A DNA stretch of 58,132 bases, taken from NCBI GenBank assembly GCA_014728075.1, contig WJMG01000071.1, forward strand, positions 1-58,132, in the 5' to 3' direction. Of the stretch, positions 1 to 8,850 are shown in pieces; position 1 is the first letter of the stretch; each line of letters begins with the position of its first letter. Position numbers and translations under genes: made by a program. Source of the stretch: Candidatus Omnitrophota bacterium (GTDB lineage Bacteria; Omnitrophota; Gorgyraeia; Tantalellales; Tantalellaceae). The notes under the pieces were generated by a model. That model saw nothing but the letters and a program-made list of their open reading frames with translations. It was not told where the DNA came from and ran no database searches.

Positions 1-2
1 CT

Positions 3-554
3 CCGGGGGGGGTTCCGAGGCACGAGCTGATATTAGCCGTTTACGCCGCCGCGATATGGCTTTACATGGATTTCAGCGGATACTGTGATATGGCTATAGG
101 CGTATCACGGCTTTTCGGATACAGGATAGTCGAGAATTTCGACAGGCCTTTTTTGAAAAAGAACATAGCTCTTTACTGGCGAAGCTGGCATATTTCCGTT
201 TACAGCTGGATAAGGGATTATTTTTATTTTCCCCTCTTTGTTTACAGGGGGAGCAGACCCAAGCTATACGCCGGCATATTCCTTACCATGATGGTGTTCA
301 TGCTGTGGCACGCTCCCACTCCGGGTTTCCTTTTTGCCGGTATATACAACGGGATCGGGCTTGTCGTATGGAAACTTTTCCAGGACCTCAAGGAGAAGCT
401 TCCGTTCGTTGAAAGGATCCTCTCCTGCGGGGCGTTCACCCCTTTCTCGGTTTTCCTTACCTTCAGCTATGTGAGCCTGGGGATAGCTATCGCTTTTCTG
501 GGAGGGGATGCCTCGAACATAAAGGACATATTTCTCAACTTAAGCGGAATTTAA
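3..554 (+). CDS. MBOAT family O-acyltransferase, AlgI-like (5' truncated)
   Basis: The reading frame is open from base 3, so the N-terminal part lies outside the window. The visible ~183 residues include the MBOAT hallmark around YMDFSGYCDMAIG, a W-R-S-W-H-I-S motif, and FMLWHAP with the His that is catalytic in AlgI/DltB-type enzymes, plus several hydrophobic segments. The family moves acyl (often acetyl) groups across the membrane onto extracellular polysaccharides. The downstream SGNH-like protein and DUF5989 microprotein are typical partners, so this is probably the membrane acyl-transfer channel of a surface-glycan acylation system. The acceptor polymer cannot be told from the sequence. 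Confidence 0.9.
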   Translation, partial: PGGVPRHELILAVYAAAIWLYMDFSGYCDMAIGVSRLFGYRIVENFDRPFLKKNIALYWRSWHISVYSWIRDYFYFPLFVYRGSRPKLYAGIFLTMMVFMLWHAPTPGFLFAGIYNGIGLVVWKLFQDLKEKLPFVERILSCGAFTPFSVFLTFSYVSLGIAIAFLGGDASNIKDIFLNLSGI

Positions 555-563
555 GCAATGGTC

Positions 564-592
564 TTGAAAATACTTTATTATCATAATATTAT
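564..592 (+). promoter_or_regulatory. Candidate sigma70-type promoter
   Basis: TTGAAA at 564-569 and TATTAT at 587-592 are separated by 17 bases in the A/T-rich gap between the MBOAT and SGNH genes. A small CCGCG/CGCGG hairpin lies before the next start at 652. This rests on motif resemblance only; read-through from upstream is equally possible. Confidence 0.35.
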
Positions 593-651
593 TATATGAA
601 GCGGATCGCATATACCACCGCGCGCTTTTCGCGGGAGTTGAATAACGGAAA

Positions 652-1908
652 ATGAAAATTAAGGGCCCTAAGAAGATATTATTTGACTTTGTCCTTTTTC
701 TGCCGTATTTTATCCTGCTTGTGTTCTTATCAGCCCTGGCGACGAACCTCTATAAGGCCGGAAATGTGGATTACGGCGCCGTGAGGACCGGTGTAAGGGA
801 ATTCCTTCTATCCGACAGGTCCGAAGTACGGGTGGACAGGTCCGCCAGAAAGCTCTTACTTTCTTACAGGTACCTGTTCCCCGGAGGGAAAGGCCCCGAG
901 ACCACCAGAGTCTTGGATTTTGAACCTTCCGGTGATGCCTTTGATATAGTGGTTCTCGGAAGTTCCCCCGTATATTCCGTTTCTCCTCTGGCCGGGGGAG
1001 CGGAAGGTTTCTTCCCGGAAAAACTTGAGAAGGGGTTTAAGGAAAAATTCCCGGAAGAAAAGGTGAGGGTATACAACCTGGGCATGACCTCCGCCGATTC
1101 TTCTGTAATAAGGGGCATAGCCGAAAAGACAGGGGGCGGGAAGGGTATCGATCTCGCGGTTTTCTATTACGGGGGGGGGATGGACCTTGAAACCGCTTAT
1201 TACGCCGCCGGGGTAAAAGAAAAGCATTATATACTTGACCTCATCCCCGGAAAGAGGCCCGTCGGACCGGGCGGCGGGAGCCAGGGATCGTGGGCCGGTA
1301 CGGCCGGGAAATACCTTTCCTGGTTCAACCGTACTTATGTGCAGCCGTATTTTCTGTATTTTTTTCAGAAAGCGGGCCTGCTGGAGCTGCCGTATGCTCC
1401 TTTTGCAGAGATCAATGCCATGATAACGGACGAAATGCTTTCTAACATCAAGGCGGCCGTTTCCGTTTTCCGGGAGAACGGGGTGCCCGTAGTCTTGGTT
1501 TCTCCTCTCAGTAACCTGGAAGCCAGGCCGTACGGTATAAAGGGGGTAACGGACAGGTATTACGAGATGGGCATGTCTTCGGGTGACCCCGGGGAAAGGT
1601 ACATGTACCTTTCCATGGCAAGGGATTCTGAAGCGTTCACCGGAGACCTCGGCCCGAGGTTGAGGATGATCCGCGAACTGCCGTATATTGCGGAGGAGAT
1701 GGGGGAAGATGTTTATTTTTTCGATCTGGCCGCGGAACTGATTCCCGAATGGAAAGGTTTCGGTTACCGGTATTTTTTTGATTACGGGCATATGAAGCCG
1801 GTGTTGCACCGGCTGGTAGCCGAAAAGATATATGTGTATTTGACCGGGAAAGGATTGGCCGCGCGCCCGGGAAAGAAGAAAAAGGATGAGACCGGCGGTA
1901 AATATTAA
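652..1908 (+). CDS. SGNH-hydrolase-like membrane-anchored protein (DltD/AlgJ-type partner)
   Basis: This 418-residue protein has an N-terminal membrane anchor (about residues 10-31) and an extracytoplasmic domain. VLGSS (Ser at about 104-105) could be the nucleophile region. FDYGHMKP near the C-terminus gives Asp377 and His380, the D-x-x-H pair expected in SGNH folds. The C-terminal tail is Lys-rich. It directly follows an MBOAT acyltransferase, the usual setting of proteins that complete acyl transfer to a cell-surface polymer. The nucleophile is assigned by motif only, because the family is highly divergent. Confidence 0.72.
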   Translation: MKIKGPKKILFDFVLFLPYFILLVFLSALATNLYKAGNVDYGAVRTGVREFLLSDRSEVRVDRSARKLLLSYRYLFPGGKGPETTRVLDFEPSGDAFDIVVLGSSPVYSVSPLAGGAEGFFPEKLEKGFKEKFPEEKVRVYNLGMTSADSSVIRGIAEKTGGGKGIDLAVFYYGGGMDLETAYYAAGVKEKHYILDLIPGKRPVGPGGGSQGSWAGTAGKYLSWFNRTYVQPYFLYFFQKAGLLELPYAPFAEINAMITDEMLSNIKAAVSVFRENGVPVVLVSPLSNLEARPYGIKGVTDRYYEMGMSSGDPGERYMYLSMARDSEAFTGDLGPRLRMIRELPYIAEEMGEDVYFFDLAAELIPEWKGFGYRYFFDYGHMKPVLHRLVAEKIYVYLTGKGLAARPGKKKKDETGGKY

Positions 1909-1949
1909 ATTTACCGCGGACAGGATTTGAACCCTGACCCGAGGTGAAC

Positions 1950-2099
1950 ATGGAGATACTTAAAGAGCTTTTAGCTTACATCGAAGAGCGCCGGGAGATA
2001 ATGCTTTTGCCCGTTCTCCTGGCCCTTCTTTTCGTTACGGCCGTTATCGTGTCGAACAGGGATGTCGTTCAGGTCCCTTTTGTTTATTCCGGTTTCTGA
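1950..2099 (+). CDS. DUF5989-like membrane microprotein
   Basis: This 49-codon gene sits between two larger genes, with GAGGTG at 1941-1946 as ribosome-binding site. The product starts MEILKELLAYIEERREIMLL, continues into a single transmembrane helix (LPVLLALLFVTAVIV) and ends in a short polar tail, VPFVYSGF. This matches the DUF5989 pattern as I remember it: an amphipathic start with ERR, a Leu/Pro/Val helix, and an aromatic end. Such proteins accompany MBOAT/SGNH pairs, which is its position here. Its biochemical role is unknown. It may be a structural subunit of the acylation complex. Confidence 0.75.
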   Translation: MEILKELLAYIEERREIMLLPVLLALLFVTAVIVSNRDVVQVPFVYSGF

Positions 2100-2110
2100 A
2101 CGGGTAGATC

Positions 2111-4306
2111 ATGATTACTCGAAAAATACATGCAGCGGCGGTTGCCGCAATAGTCTGCGTAAGTTTTCTCCTGTATTTTAAAGCACTGGACAATGGTTTT
2201 GTGTATAACGACCAGCAGATGGTGGGGGAGAATTACTTTATAAAGGACCTTTCGAACATCCGGTATTTTTCCTCCGGAAGATATTTTGAAGGTTCCAGAG
2301 AAAAGACCTACAGGCCTTTTGTGACCCTTACTTTTATGGCCGACCACTTTATCTGGAAAGGTTCTCCGCCCGGCTTCCATTTTACCAACATTCTTTTCCA
2401 CGCCGGTTCCGCCGTTCTGCTCTATTTCATACTGTTCTTACTTCAGGGCGCGCAGGCAGGCGGAAAGCGCCGGTGTTTTATGGTCGCGATTTCGGGCGCG
2501 CTTATTTTTGCCGTTCATCCCGTCGCGACAGAAGGGGTCATGTCGGTCGGGTCGAGGCACGACCTCGTAATGGCGTTTTTTTATCTTGTGTCCTTTTTCT
2601 CGTACCTGGTGTACATCCGCACTGCAAAAAGCAGAAGGGGAGTGCTGGCCCTTTCCTGCGGGGCGTTCCTCGTTTCCCTTTTGTCAAAAGAGATGGCCGC
2701 TACCCTTCCCCTGATGATAGCCGCAGCGGGTATTCTTTTCCGGTCCGCCGGCGGACGCAGCGCGGTGTCATGCCTGAAAGAGGACGGTAAGGAATACGCT
2801 CTTTTTTTCGGGGTTCTCCTTCTCTACATATGGTTACGGTTCTTCGCGATGAGCCACCCCCTGGACTCGGCGGAACAGTATTTTGATAAAGCGTACCTTC
2901 TGGGAGAGAACCTTTACGAGCATGTTCTTACATCACTCAGCATAGTCGGGTATTACATAAGGCTTTTTTTCTTCCCGGCCGGCCTGAGGCTTGAGTATGT
3001 TCCGGAGGCCCGCACGACGCTGTTTTCGGCGGGACCTCTCGCGGCGGCGCTTTCCATCGGCGCTATAATCGCCTTGTGTTTCAGGTTCAGAAGGAAATAT
3101 CCCATGATAGTGTTCGGCTGGTGCTGGGTCCTGATAACGATAGCGCCTGTCTCCAATCTTTTCGTCCGGCTTCTAAGCACCGAGATGTCGGAAAGGTTCC
3201 TTTACCTGCCGCTGGCCGGATTCGCCGTATTCGTTCCCGTGTTGATATACAGGCTGGGGGAAAGGCCGGACGCGCTGAAAAAGCTTTCTCCGGGCACATC
3301 CGGCGCGGTCATGGTGCTCTTCCTGGCCGCGGTTTATTCGGCGGTGACCGTTGACCGTCTCCACGACTGGGAAGACAGTGAGACATTCTGGAAAAAGGAG
3401 ATCGTAAGCGAAGGCCAAAGCGCCAGGGCCCATAATAACATAGCTATGGTATATTTTTACGATAAGAAGTACGAAGAGGCCGTAGCGGAGCTGGAAAAAG
3501 CCCTGAGCATAAAAGATGAGCCGCAGACAAGGGTCAACCTGGCCTATGTTTATATCGAGACGGGCCGCCTGGACAAGGCCCGTGAGGAATTGCGGGCCGC
3601 GCTGGGGAAAGACCCCGAATACGCCCCCGCCTTTTACCACCTTGCCGTTATCAGAAAGAGGAACGGTGAACCGGAGCGTGCCCGCGAACTCCTTGACCGG
3701 GCCATCGCGGCTTACGCAGAGATGAAGGGCAGGCCTTTTCAGGCAGAAACATATAACCTTTCCGCCCTGGTCTGGCACCGTTTGGGTGAATACGATAAGG
3801 CGGTCGAGCATTATACCGAAGCACTGAGGCTTAAGCCGGATTATACCGAAGCGAGGTATCTGCTGGCCAAGACTTACATAGAGACCGGGCGGATGGATGA
3901 GGCCGAGACCGAATATCTTGCTATTCTGCAGGAAGACCCCGGACATATCGACGCCAGGAACAACCTCGCTAATGTTTATTTCGCTCAAGGGCGGGCCGAA
4001 AAGGCGGCGGAAGAGTATCGCAGGATCCTGGAGGAAGTGCCGGGCCATTACAAGGCCCGGAATAATCTCGCCAATATCTATCTCAGCCGGGGTGAATACG
4101 ATAAGGCGATCAGGGAGTATTCCGAGGTGGTCGGCAGCAACCCGAGGAACGCGATAGTCCGTTTCAACCTCGGCCTCGCTTACAGCTCAAAAGGCCTTTA
4201 CCGGAAAGCCGTCAGGGAGTGGAGGAAAGCGCTCGAGATCGACCCTTCTTTTGAGCCTGCGCGCAAGGCCCTGGAAAATATAGGAGCGTCCGAAAGGGGG
4301 GATTGA
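2111..4306 (+). CDS. Multi-spanning glycosyltransferase with C-terminal TPR repeats (TMTC-like)
   Basis: This 731-residue protein has an N-terminal half with many membrane segments. The first extracytoplasmic loop carries NGFVYNDQQ, and further on YRPFVTLTF, as in GT-C/TMTC-type dolichyl- or polyprenyl-phosphate mannosyltransferases. From about residue 430 the protein is a run of TPR repeats (e.g. ARAHNNIAMVYFYDKKYEEA, NNLANIYLSRGEYDKAI). It lies 11 bases after the DUF5989 gene and 13 bases before a GT9 gene, so it probably belongs to one operon. The family uses a lipid-linked sugar outside the membrane. The acceptor, protein or glycan, is unknown. Confidence 0.8.
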   Translation: MITRKIHAAAVAAIVCVSFLLYFKALDNGFVYNDQQMVGENYFIKDLSNIRYFSSGRYFEGSREKTYRPFVTLTFMADHFIWKGSPPGFHFTNILFHAGSAVLLYFILFLLQGAQAGGKRRCFMVAISGALIFAVHPVATEGVMSVGSRHDLVMAFFYLVSFFSYLVYIRTAKSRRGVLALSCGAFLVSLLSKEMAATLPLMIAAAGILFRSAGGRSAVSCLKEDGKEYALFFGVLLLYIWLRFFAMSHPLDSAEQYFDKAYLLGENLYEHVLTSLSIVGYYIRLFFFPAGLRLEYVPEARTTLFSAGPLAAALSIGAIIALCFRFRRKYPMIVFGWCWVLITIAPVSNLFVRLLSTEMSERFLYLPLAGFAVFVPVLIYRLGERPDALKKLSPGTSGAVMVLFLAAVYSAVTVDRLHDWEDSETFWKKEIVSEGQSARAHNNIAMVYFYDKKYEEAVAELEKALSIKDEPQTRVNLAYVYIETGRLDKAREELRAALGKDPEYAPAFYHLAVIRKRNGEPERARELLDRAIAAYAEMKGRPFQAETYNLSALVWHRLGEYDKAVEHYTEALRLKPDYTEARYLLAKTYIETGRMDEAETEYLAILQEDPGHIDARNNLANVYFAQGRAEKAAEEYRRILEEVPGHYKARNNLANIYLSRGEYDKAIREYSEVVGSNPRNAIVRFNLGLAYSSKGLYRKAVREWRKALEIDPSFEPARKALENIGASERGD

Positions 4307-4319
4307 CCCGGAGTGTCCG

Positions 4320-5348
4320 ATGGATATCATTATCGTGAAAAGAGGTTCTGCCGGGGATGTTCTAAGGACAACATCCATTTTGAGGGCCCTTAAAGACGCG
4401 TACCCGGCGAGTTCCATATACTGGCTTGTTGACGAGGTCAACACCGCGGTCCTGGATAATAATCCCTATCTGAAAAGGCTTTTCCCGTCGGAAAGGAAAT
4501 TGCCCGAAGGGATCGGCTCGAAAAAATTCGACCTGGCGATAAATCTGGATAACGACACGGTTTCCTCCTCATTCACATCAATGCTCAAGGCGCGGGATAA
4601 GAAAGGGTTCGGCCTTGATGCGGAGGGCGAGGTGGTCCCGCTCGACGGGAACGCTTTAAGGTGGCACGAGATGGCGCTTTCGGATGAGCTGAAAAAGAGT
4701 AATACCAGGACATACCACGATATAATACACGAAATAGCCGGGCTCCCGGGTAATTTGAACCGGCCGGTCCTGGCTCTCCGGAGGGAAGCCCTGGAACGAG
4801 CGTCCGAGTTCTACGAAAAAAAAGGCCTTTCGGGGGAAAAAGTAGTAGCCGTTAACCTGGGAGGAGGAGGGCGCTGGGAGAACAAATCCCCTTCCGCGCG
4901 GAAATGGATACTGATAATAAAAGACATGCTCGAAAATACGGGAGCAAAGTGCCTTGTCCTGGGGGGCAGAAAGGAAGAGGATAAGTATTCTTCCGTAACG
5001 GGTTTTTTCGGAGATCGGGTGGCCGGTGCCGGCACCCGCAATTCATTTGCGGAACTTGCCGCCATCATCGGCCTTTCTGACGCGGTAGTTACCGGGGATA
5101 CGCTTGCCCTGCACGCGGCCAACGCGCTGGACAAACATACGGTAGTACTTTTCGGGCCGACTTCCGCCCCGGAGATCGAACTATACGGCAGGGGAACGAA
5201 AATACTGCCGGAGATGGATTGCCTGTGTTGTTACAGGGAAAAGTGCGGCAGGCGGCCCAACTGTATGGACCTTCTTCCGGAATCAACGATAACGGGGGCC
5301 GTTAAAGATGCGCTCGATGAAAACCACGGTAATACTTCCGACATATAA
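4320..5348 (+). CDS. Glycosyltransferase family 9 (heptosyltransferase-like)
   Basis: This 342-residue protein begins DIIIVKRGSAGDVLRTTSIL, the GT9 start with a Gly-Asp-x-Leu/Val motif. Near residue 260 it has VVTGDTLALHAANAL and VVLFGPTSAPE, which form the ADP-heptose-binding region in WaaC/WaaF relatives. A Cys cluster (CLCCYREKCGRRPNC) near the C-terminus recalls the Cys-rich tail of several GT9 proteins. It probably adds a heptose or similar sugar to a lipid-linked glycan in the cytoplasm. The last 41 bases overlap the next gene. Confidence 0.88.
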   Translation: MDIIIVKRGSAGDVLRTTSILRALKDAYPASSIYWLVDEVNTAVLDNNPYLKRLFPSERKLPEGIGSKKFDLAINLDNDTVSSSFTSMLKARDKKGFGLDAEGEVVPLDGNALRWHEMALSDELKKSNTRTYHDIIHEIAGLPGNLNRPVLALRREALERASEFYEKKGLSGEKVVAVNLGGGGRWENKSPSARKWILIIKDMLENTGAKCLVLGGRKEEDKYSSVTGFFGDRVAGAGTRNSFAELAAIIGLSDAVVTGDTLALHAANALDKHTVVLFGPTSAPEIELYGRGTKILPEMDCLCCYREKCGRRPNCMDLLPESTITGAVKDALDENHGNTSDI

Positions 5349-6084
5349 CGAGGCCGGGAATATCCGGGATGTCATCAGCCGGATATTCGAACACGCCGGA
5401 AGATCGGACTTAGATATAATAGTGGCCGACGACCGTTCTCCGGACGGAACTGCCGGAATAGTAAGGCAGATCGCTTCCCGCGACAACAGGGTCACACTTC
5501 TCGAAGGAAAGGGGAGAAGAGGGCGCGGCATCGCCGGGAAAAGAGCTTTTGAATACGCTCTTTCCGCGGGGGCTGACATCGTGGTGGAAATGGACGCGGA
5601 CATGTCCCACGATCCTTTGTATATACCCGATATGCTGAATAAGCTGGAGACCTGTGATATCGTGATCGGCTCAAGGTTCATCCCGGGAGGAGCGGACGAG
5701 AGAGGTTCTTTCCTGAGAAGGCTGATAAGCCGGTCGGCGAAATCACTGATCAACCTGACCCTGGGCATAAGAGTATCCGACCCGACTTCGGGATTCAGGT
5801 GTTTTCGAAGAAAAGCTCTGGAACAGCTCGCGCCTTCGACGCTGGTATCGGCCGATCCTTTTATAGTGCTCGAGGTCCTTGACCGGGCGGTTTCAGCGGG
5901 GCTGGTTATCAGGGAAGTGCCCGTGCGTTTCAGGGAAAGAGAAAAAGAAAGGTCGAAACTTACGATGCCCTTGCTTTTGAGGTGTTTGAAAGACCTTTTA
6001 GTGTACAGGTTCTCCGGCGCGTACAGGGAAAAGAAGCGCCGGATTAAGGGTGCGGGGCATCATGTATGGGGGAAAGATGAATGA
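5308..6084 (+). CDS. GT2 polyprenol-phosphate mannose synthase-like
   Basis: This 258-residue protein has the GT2 fold signature VILPTYNEAGNI at the start, DDRSPDGT, and the metal-binding DxD within VEMDADMSHDP. GADERGSFLRRLISRSA and SDPTSGFRCFRR are characteristic of dolichol/polyprenol-phosphate mannose synthases (Dpm1 type). It has no C-terminal membrane helices. It could supply the lipid-linked sugar for the membrane glycosyltransferase at 2111-4306. The start overlaps the upstream gene; ATG 5317 (MKTTVILP) is an alternative start. Confidence 0.87.
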   Translation: MRSMKTTVILPTYNEAGNIRDVISRIFEHAGRSDLDIIVADDRSPDGTAGIVRQIASRDNRVTLLEGKGRRGRGIAGKRAFEYALSAGADIVVEMDADMSHDPLYIPDMLNKLETCDIVIGSRFIPGGADERGSFLRRLISRSAKSLINLTLGIRVSDPTSGFRCFRRKALEQLAPSTLVSADPFIVLEVLDRAVSAGLVIREVPVRFREREKERSKLTMPLLLRCLKDLLVYRFSGAYREKKRRIKGAGHHVWGKDE

Positions 6085-6289
6085 AATCGGAAAGTTCCTG
6101 GTAGCGGCCGGGCTGGTCATAGCGGGTATAGGCCTCCTTCTGTTCCTGTCCGGAAGGGTGCCCTGGATAGGAAGGCTGCCGGGTGACATCATAGTCAGGA
6201 AAGAAGGCTTCAGGTTCTATTTGCCGCTGACAACATGTCTTTTAATAAGTGTCGTAATATCCTTCGTCTTATGGATAATAAGGAGATAG
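6077..6289 (+). CDS. DUF2905 family small membrane protein
   Basis: This 70-residue protein reads MNEIGKFLVAAGLVIAGIGL, then FLSGRVPWIGRLPGDIIVRKEGFRFY, then a second hydrophobic helix. The GRLPGDI core and the length match DUF2905 proteins, which are widespread and have no known function. I chose ATG 6077, preceded by GGGGGAAAG, which overlaps the previous stop codon. A 27-base upstream ATG (6050) also exists but would add an atypical extension. Confidence 0.82.
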   Translation: MNEIGKFLVAAGLVIAGIGLLLFLSGRVPWIGRLPGDIIVRKEGFRFYLPLTTCLLISVVISFVLWIIRR

Positions 6290-6347
6290 TCTGCCGGCGG
6301 AAAGTCCGGCAGGTGACGGAAAACGCTCAACAGCCCGGGAGAAGGGG

Positions 6348-7523
6348 ATGCTGTCAAAGATAAAGATCGGTTTCGCTGTGGCCGCTGTATTGCTCGCGGC
6401 GCTTGCTTTTTTTTCTCTGGCGGACCTGGTGCGCGGCCACCGGGCCTCGGCAATGGATGTAAGGGTGCTTATCGTTTCCGGCCGGGGGGAGGCCAGGATA
6501 GGCCCGGGCATACCTTTCAAGGTCACAGACCTTTCCGGCGGTAATGTGCTGATGGAGGACAAAAAACCTTTAAAGTCCATGGCCGTAAGGACCGAGGAGG
6601 GCGATTTGCTGTTCGGAGAACGGCTCTTGCCTTCTGCGGCGGTCAAGCTGACCCCTCTTAAAGGCCAGGGCATAGGGGTAAACGGTGTACTTTACCGCGG
6701 AGATATCATCATCAGGAACAATGATGGCTCCCTTGAATGTATAAACGAGCTGGGTATAGAGGAGTATCTGAGAGGCGTCCTTCCAGAGGAAGTATACGCG
6801 TACTGGCCTTCTTCCGCGCTTAAAGCGCAGGCCATTGCCTCAAGAAGTTTCGCGGCGTACAGAGCCCTGCGCTCCTCGCGCAGGGCTTACGACCTGAGGC
6901 ATGACGCCCGGAGCCAGGTCTACGGGGGAATGAAGGCCGAGAACATGAGGACGACACGGGCGGTCATGGATACTAACGGTAAAGTGCTGTCATATGACGG
7001 GAAAGTCTTTCCGGCGTATTTCAGCGCGTGCTGCGGGGGTTACCGTGAAAGCTCCGCCAGCCTCTGGGGAGAAGAACTTGAGCCGCTCAAGGGAGGAAGA
7101 TGCATATGGTGCAGGTTTTCCCCGGTCTTCAGGTGGCGGGAAGACATCTCTAAGGACTTTATTGCCGGTGAGATGCGGAAGGCCGGTTACGGTGTGGAAC
7201 GGGTAGACTCGTTGAAAGCGTTTGAAAGGGATTCCTCCGGGAGGCCGGCGTATATTGAGATAAGCTCGGCAAAGCGAAAAGTAAAGGTCGGGACCGAAGA
7301 CTTCAGGATAATGGTCGGCCAGGATCTGCTCAAGAGCTCGCTTTTCAGGATGAGAGAAACTGATGACAAGGTCATTTTCCACGGCAGGGGATGGGGACAC
7401 GGTGTGGGTATGTGCCAGTGGGGCGCTTTCGGCATGTCAATGTTCCTGAGGAGCACGGGGAATATACTGAAAACATATTATCCGGGGACGGAGATAGTTG
7501 ATCTGAAGCAGATGTTAAAATAG
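6348..7523 (+). CDS. SpoIID/LytB-domain protein (peptidoglycan-active)
   Basis: This 391-residue protein has an N-terminal membrane anchor or signal (about residues 5-25). The SpoIID core includes GIEEYLRGVLPEEVYAYWP, ALKAQAIASRSFA, DARSQVYGG and, near the end, GRGWGHGVGMCQWGA. SpoIID proteins are lytic transglycosylases acting on denuded glycan strands during sporulation. Homologues in non-sporulating bacteria are common and presumably remodel the cell wall. A short Gly/Cys segment, AYFSACCGGYRES, fits the active-site region of the family. A ribosome-binding site (GAGAAGGGG) precedes ATG 6348. Confidence 0.9.
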   Translation: MLSKIKIGFAVAAVLLAALAFFSLADLVRGHRASAMDVRVLIVSGRGEARIGPGIPFKVTDLSGGNVLMEDKKPLKSMAVRTEEGDLLFGERLLPSAAVKLTPLKGQGIGVNGVLYRGDIIIRNNDGSLECINELGIEEYLRGVLPEEVYAYWPSSALKAQAIASRSFAAYRALRSSRRAYDLRHDARSQVYGGMKAENMRTTRAVMDTNGKVLSYDGKVFPAYFSACCGGYRESSASLWGEELEPLKGGRCIWCRFSPVFRWREDISKDFIAGEMRKAGYGVERVDSLKAFERDSSGRPAYIEISSAKRKVKVGTEDFRIMVGQDLLKSSLFRMRETDDKVIFHGRGWGHGVGMCQWGAFGMSMFLRSTGNILKTYYPGTEIVDLKQMLK

Positions 7524-7690
7524 TACCGCGTACCGCAATCCGGGATGAAGAATGAAGGATGAGAAATGAGGAGATCGAGTGTGATAGGAAAAGCAAATAC
7601 AAGGATTGCTTATATTTCGTTCTTAATTACTCATTTTTCATTCAGGGTTTTAAGTCTAGATCTAAAATGCCAGTTTAAATTGAGAGCGAC
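7524..7690. repeat. Intergenic palindromic element upstream of queA
   Basis: The gap starts with TACCGCGTACCGC, a word also found at about 29748 and related to words at 41716 and 41926. It then has GAATGAAGGATGAGAAATGA at about 7550, partly complementary to CTCATTTTTCATTC at about 7630. An inner inverted pair, AAGCAA/TTGCTT, also occurs. It looks like one of the imperfect inverted elements that fill gaps in this window. Confidence 0.5.
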
Positions 7691-8701
7691 ATGAAACTAA
7701 GTGATTTTCAATACGATCTTCCCGGAGATCTTATAGCTCAGAGCCCTCTGGCCGATAGGCCTTCTTCCCGTCTTATGGTGCTTGAAAGGCGTGACAGCAG
7801 GTTTGAAGAGAAGCTCTTCAGGGATATCAAGGAATATCTAGCTCCGGGGGACTGCCTTGTCGTGAACAATACCAGAGTAATGCCTGTCAGGCTCCTGGGG
7901 AAAAGGGCTACCGGGGGAAAAGTAGAGATCTTCCTTCTGGATAACGCTTCCGAAAGGCCGGAGGCCCTGGTAAAGCCTTCGAAGAGGATCAAGCGGGGGG
8001 AGGTCGTATTTCTTGAAGGAGGGGTGAAAGCGAGGGTGCTTGAAAGGTCGAAGAACGGAAGGTTCGTTGAGTTCGACAGGCCCCTGGAGGATGTCCTGGA
8101 ACACGGACATGTGCCTTTGCCGCCGTATATACAAAGGGAGGATGAAGGGGCCGACAAGGAAAGGTACCAGACGGTCTACGCTTCTCGGGAAGGCGCTACG
8201 GCGGCCCCTACGGCGGGACTGCATTTTGACGCTGCTCTTCTGGAAGATATAGAGGAAAAAGGCGTGGAGATCGTAGAGGTGACGCTGCATACCGGCTACG
8301 GCACTTTCGCCCCCGTGAAAGCAGAGGATATTACCGCCCACCAGATGCATTCGGAGTGGTATGAATTGGGCAGGGATTCCGCCGCGGCGATAAACAGGGT
8401 GAAATCTTCCGGGGGAAGGGTATTCTGCGTGGGGACAACATCCGTGAGGGTGCTTGAGTCCTCCTGTGTTGACGGGGGCGTGGTAAGACCTTTCGCGGGA
8501 ACAACAAATCTCTTTATTTATCCGGGTTATGAGTTTAAAATAGTAGACGGACTGGTGACCAATTTCCATCTTCCCGGTTCGACGCTCCTGATGCTGGTGA
8601 GCGCTTTCGCGGGCAGGGAATTCGTGCTGGAGGCCTACGAGGAGGCGGTGAGGAGGCGGTTCAGGTTCTTCTCGTACGGTGACGCGATGTTGATAATCTG
8701 A
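7691..8701 (+). CDS. queA: S-adenosylmethionine:tRNA ribosyltransferase-isomerase
   Basis: QueA transfers and isomerises the ribosyl group of SAM onto 7-aminomethyl-7-deazaguanine in tRNA, giving epoxyqueuosine. The 336 residues match the usual family length and start MKLSDFQYDLPGDLIAQSPL. Family blocks include VVNNTRVMPVRLLG, APTAGLHFD, VTLHTGYGTFAPV, VGTTSVRVLES and TNFHLPGSTLLMLVSAFAG. The Tgt enzyme acting one step earlier is encoded at 51722, so queuosine modification is at least partly encoded here. Confidence 0.97.
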   Translation: MKLSDFQYDLPGDLIAQSPLADRPSSRLMVLERRDSRFEEKLFRDIKEYLAPGDCLVVNNTRVMPVRLLGKRATGGKVEIFLLDNASERPEALVKPSKRIKRGEVVFLEGGVKARVLERSKNGRFVEFDRPLEDVLEHGHVPLPPYIQREDEGADKERYQTVYASREGATAAPTAGLHFDAALLEDIEEKGVEIVEVTLHTGYGTFAPVKAEDITAHQMHSEWYELGRDSAAAINRVKSSGGRVFCVGTTSVRVLESSCVDGGVVRPFAGTTNLFIYPGYEFKIVDGLVTNFHLPGSTLLMLVSAFAGREFVLEAYEEAVRRRFRFFSYGDAMLII

Positions 8702-8702
8702 A

Positions 8703-8830
8703 AAGCTTGAAAGGTTAAAGGGTTAAAAGGTCAAAAGAGAAGTGTCATCCCCGCAATGGGTTTGAGCGGGGGTCAAGTGAAAATATTTTTACCGGGTTCC
8801 CATCCGGGATTGTAGCGGGGATGACACTTC
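8703..8830. repeat. 92-bp hairpin element with perfect 16-bp arms plus GTTAAAGGG words
   Basis: After queA come repeated AAAGGTTAAAGGGTTAAAAG words, which recur at about 51590-51620. GAAGTGTCATCCCCGC (8739-8754) then pairs perfectly with GCGGGGATGACACTTC (8815-8830). The inner element 8744-8778 is nearly identical to 50051-50083 and matches the reverse complement of 41605-41638. The structure is REP-like and could act as a transcript stabiliser or terminator. Confidence 0.75.
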
Positions 8831-8850
8831 TTGATTTGCAAGGAGGAAAG

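Noticed and set aside
856..1809. Long minus-strand open frame (about 317 codons)
   Set aside because: It lies opposite the SGNH-like gene, has no ribosome-binding site or recognisable domain, and is rich in His/Arg/Pro as expected for the antisense of this codon usage.
8821..8850. Upstream ATG of the small secreted protein
   Set aside because: It falls within the right arm of the palindromic repeat; ATG 8851 has an AGGAGG site and starts a proper signal peptide.
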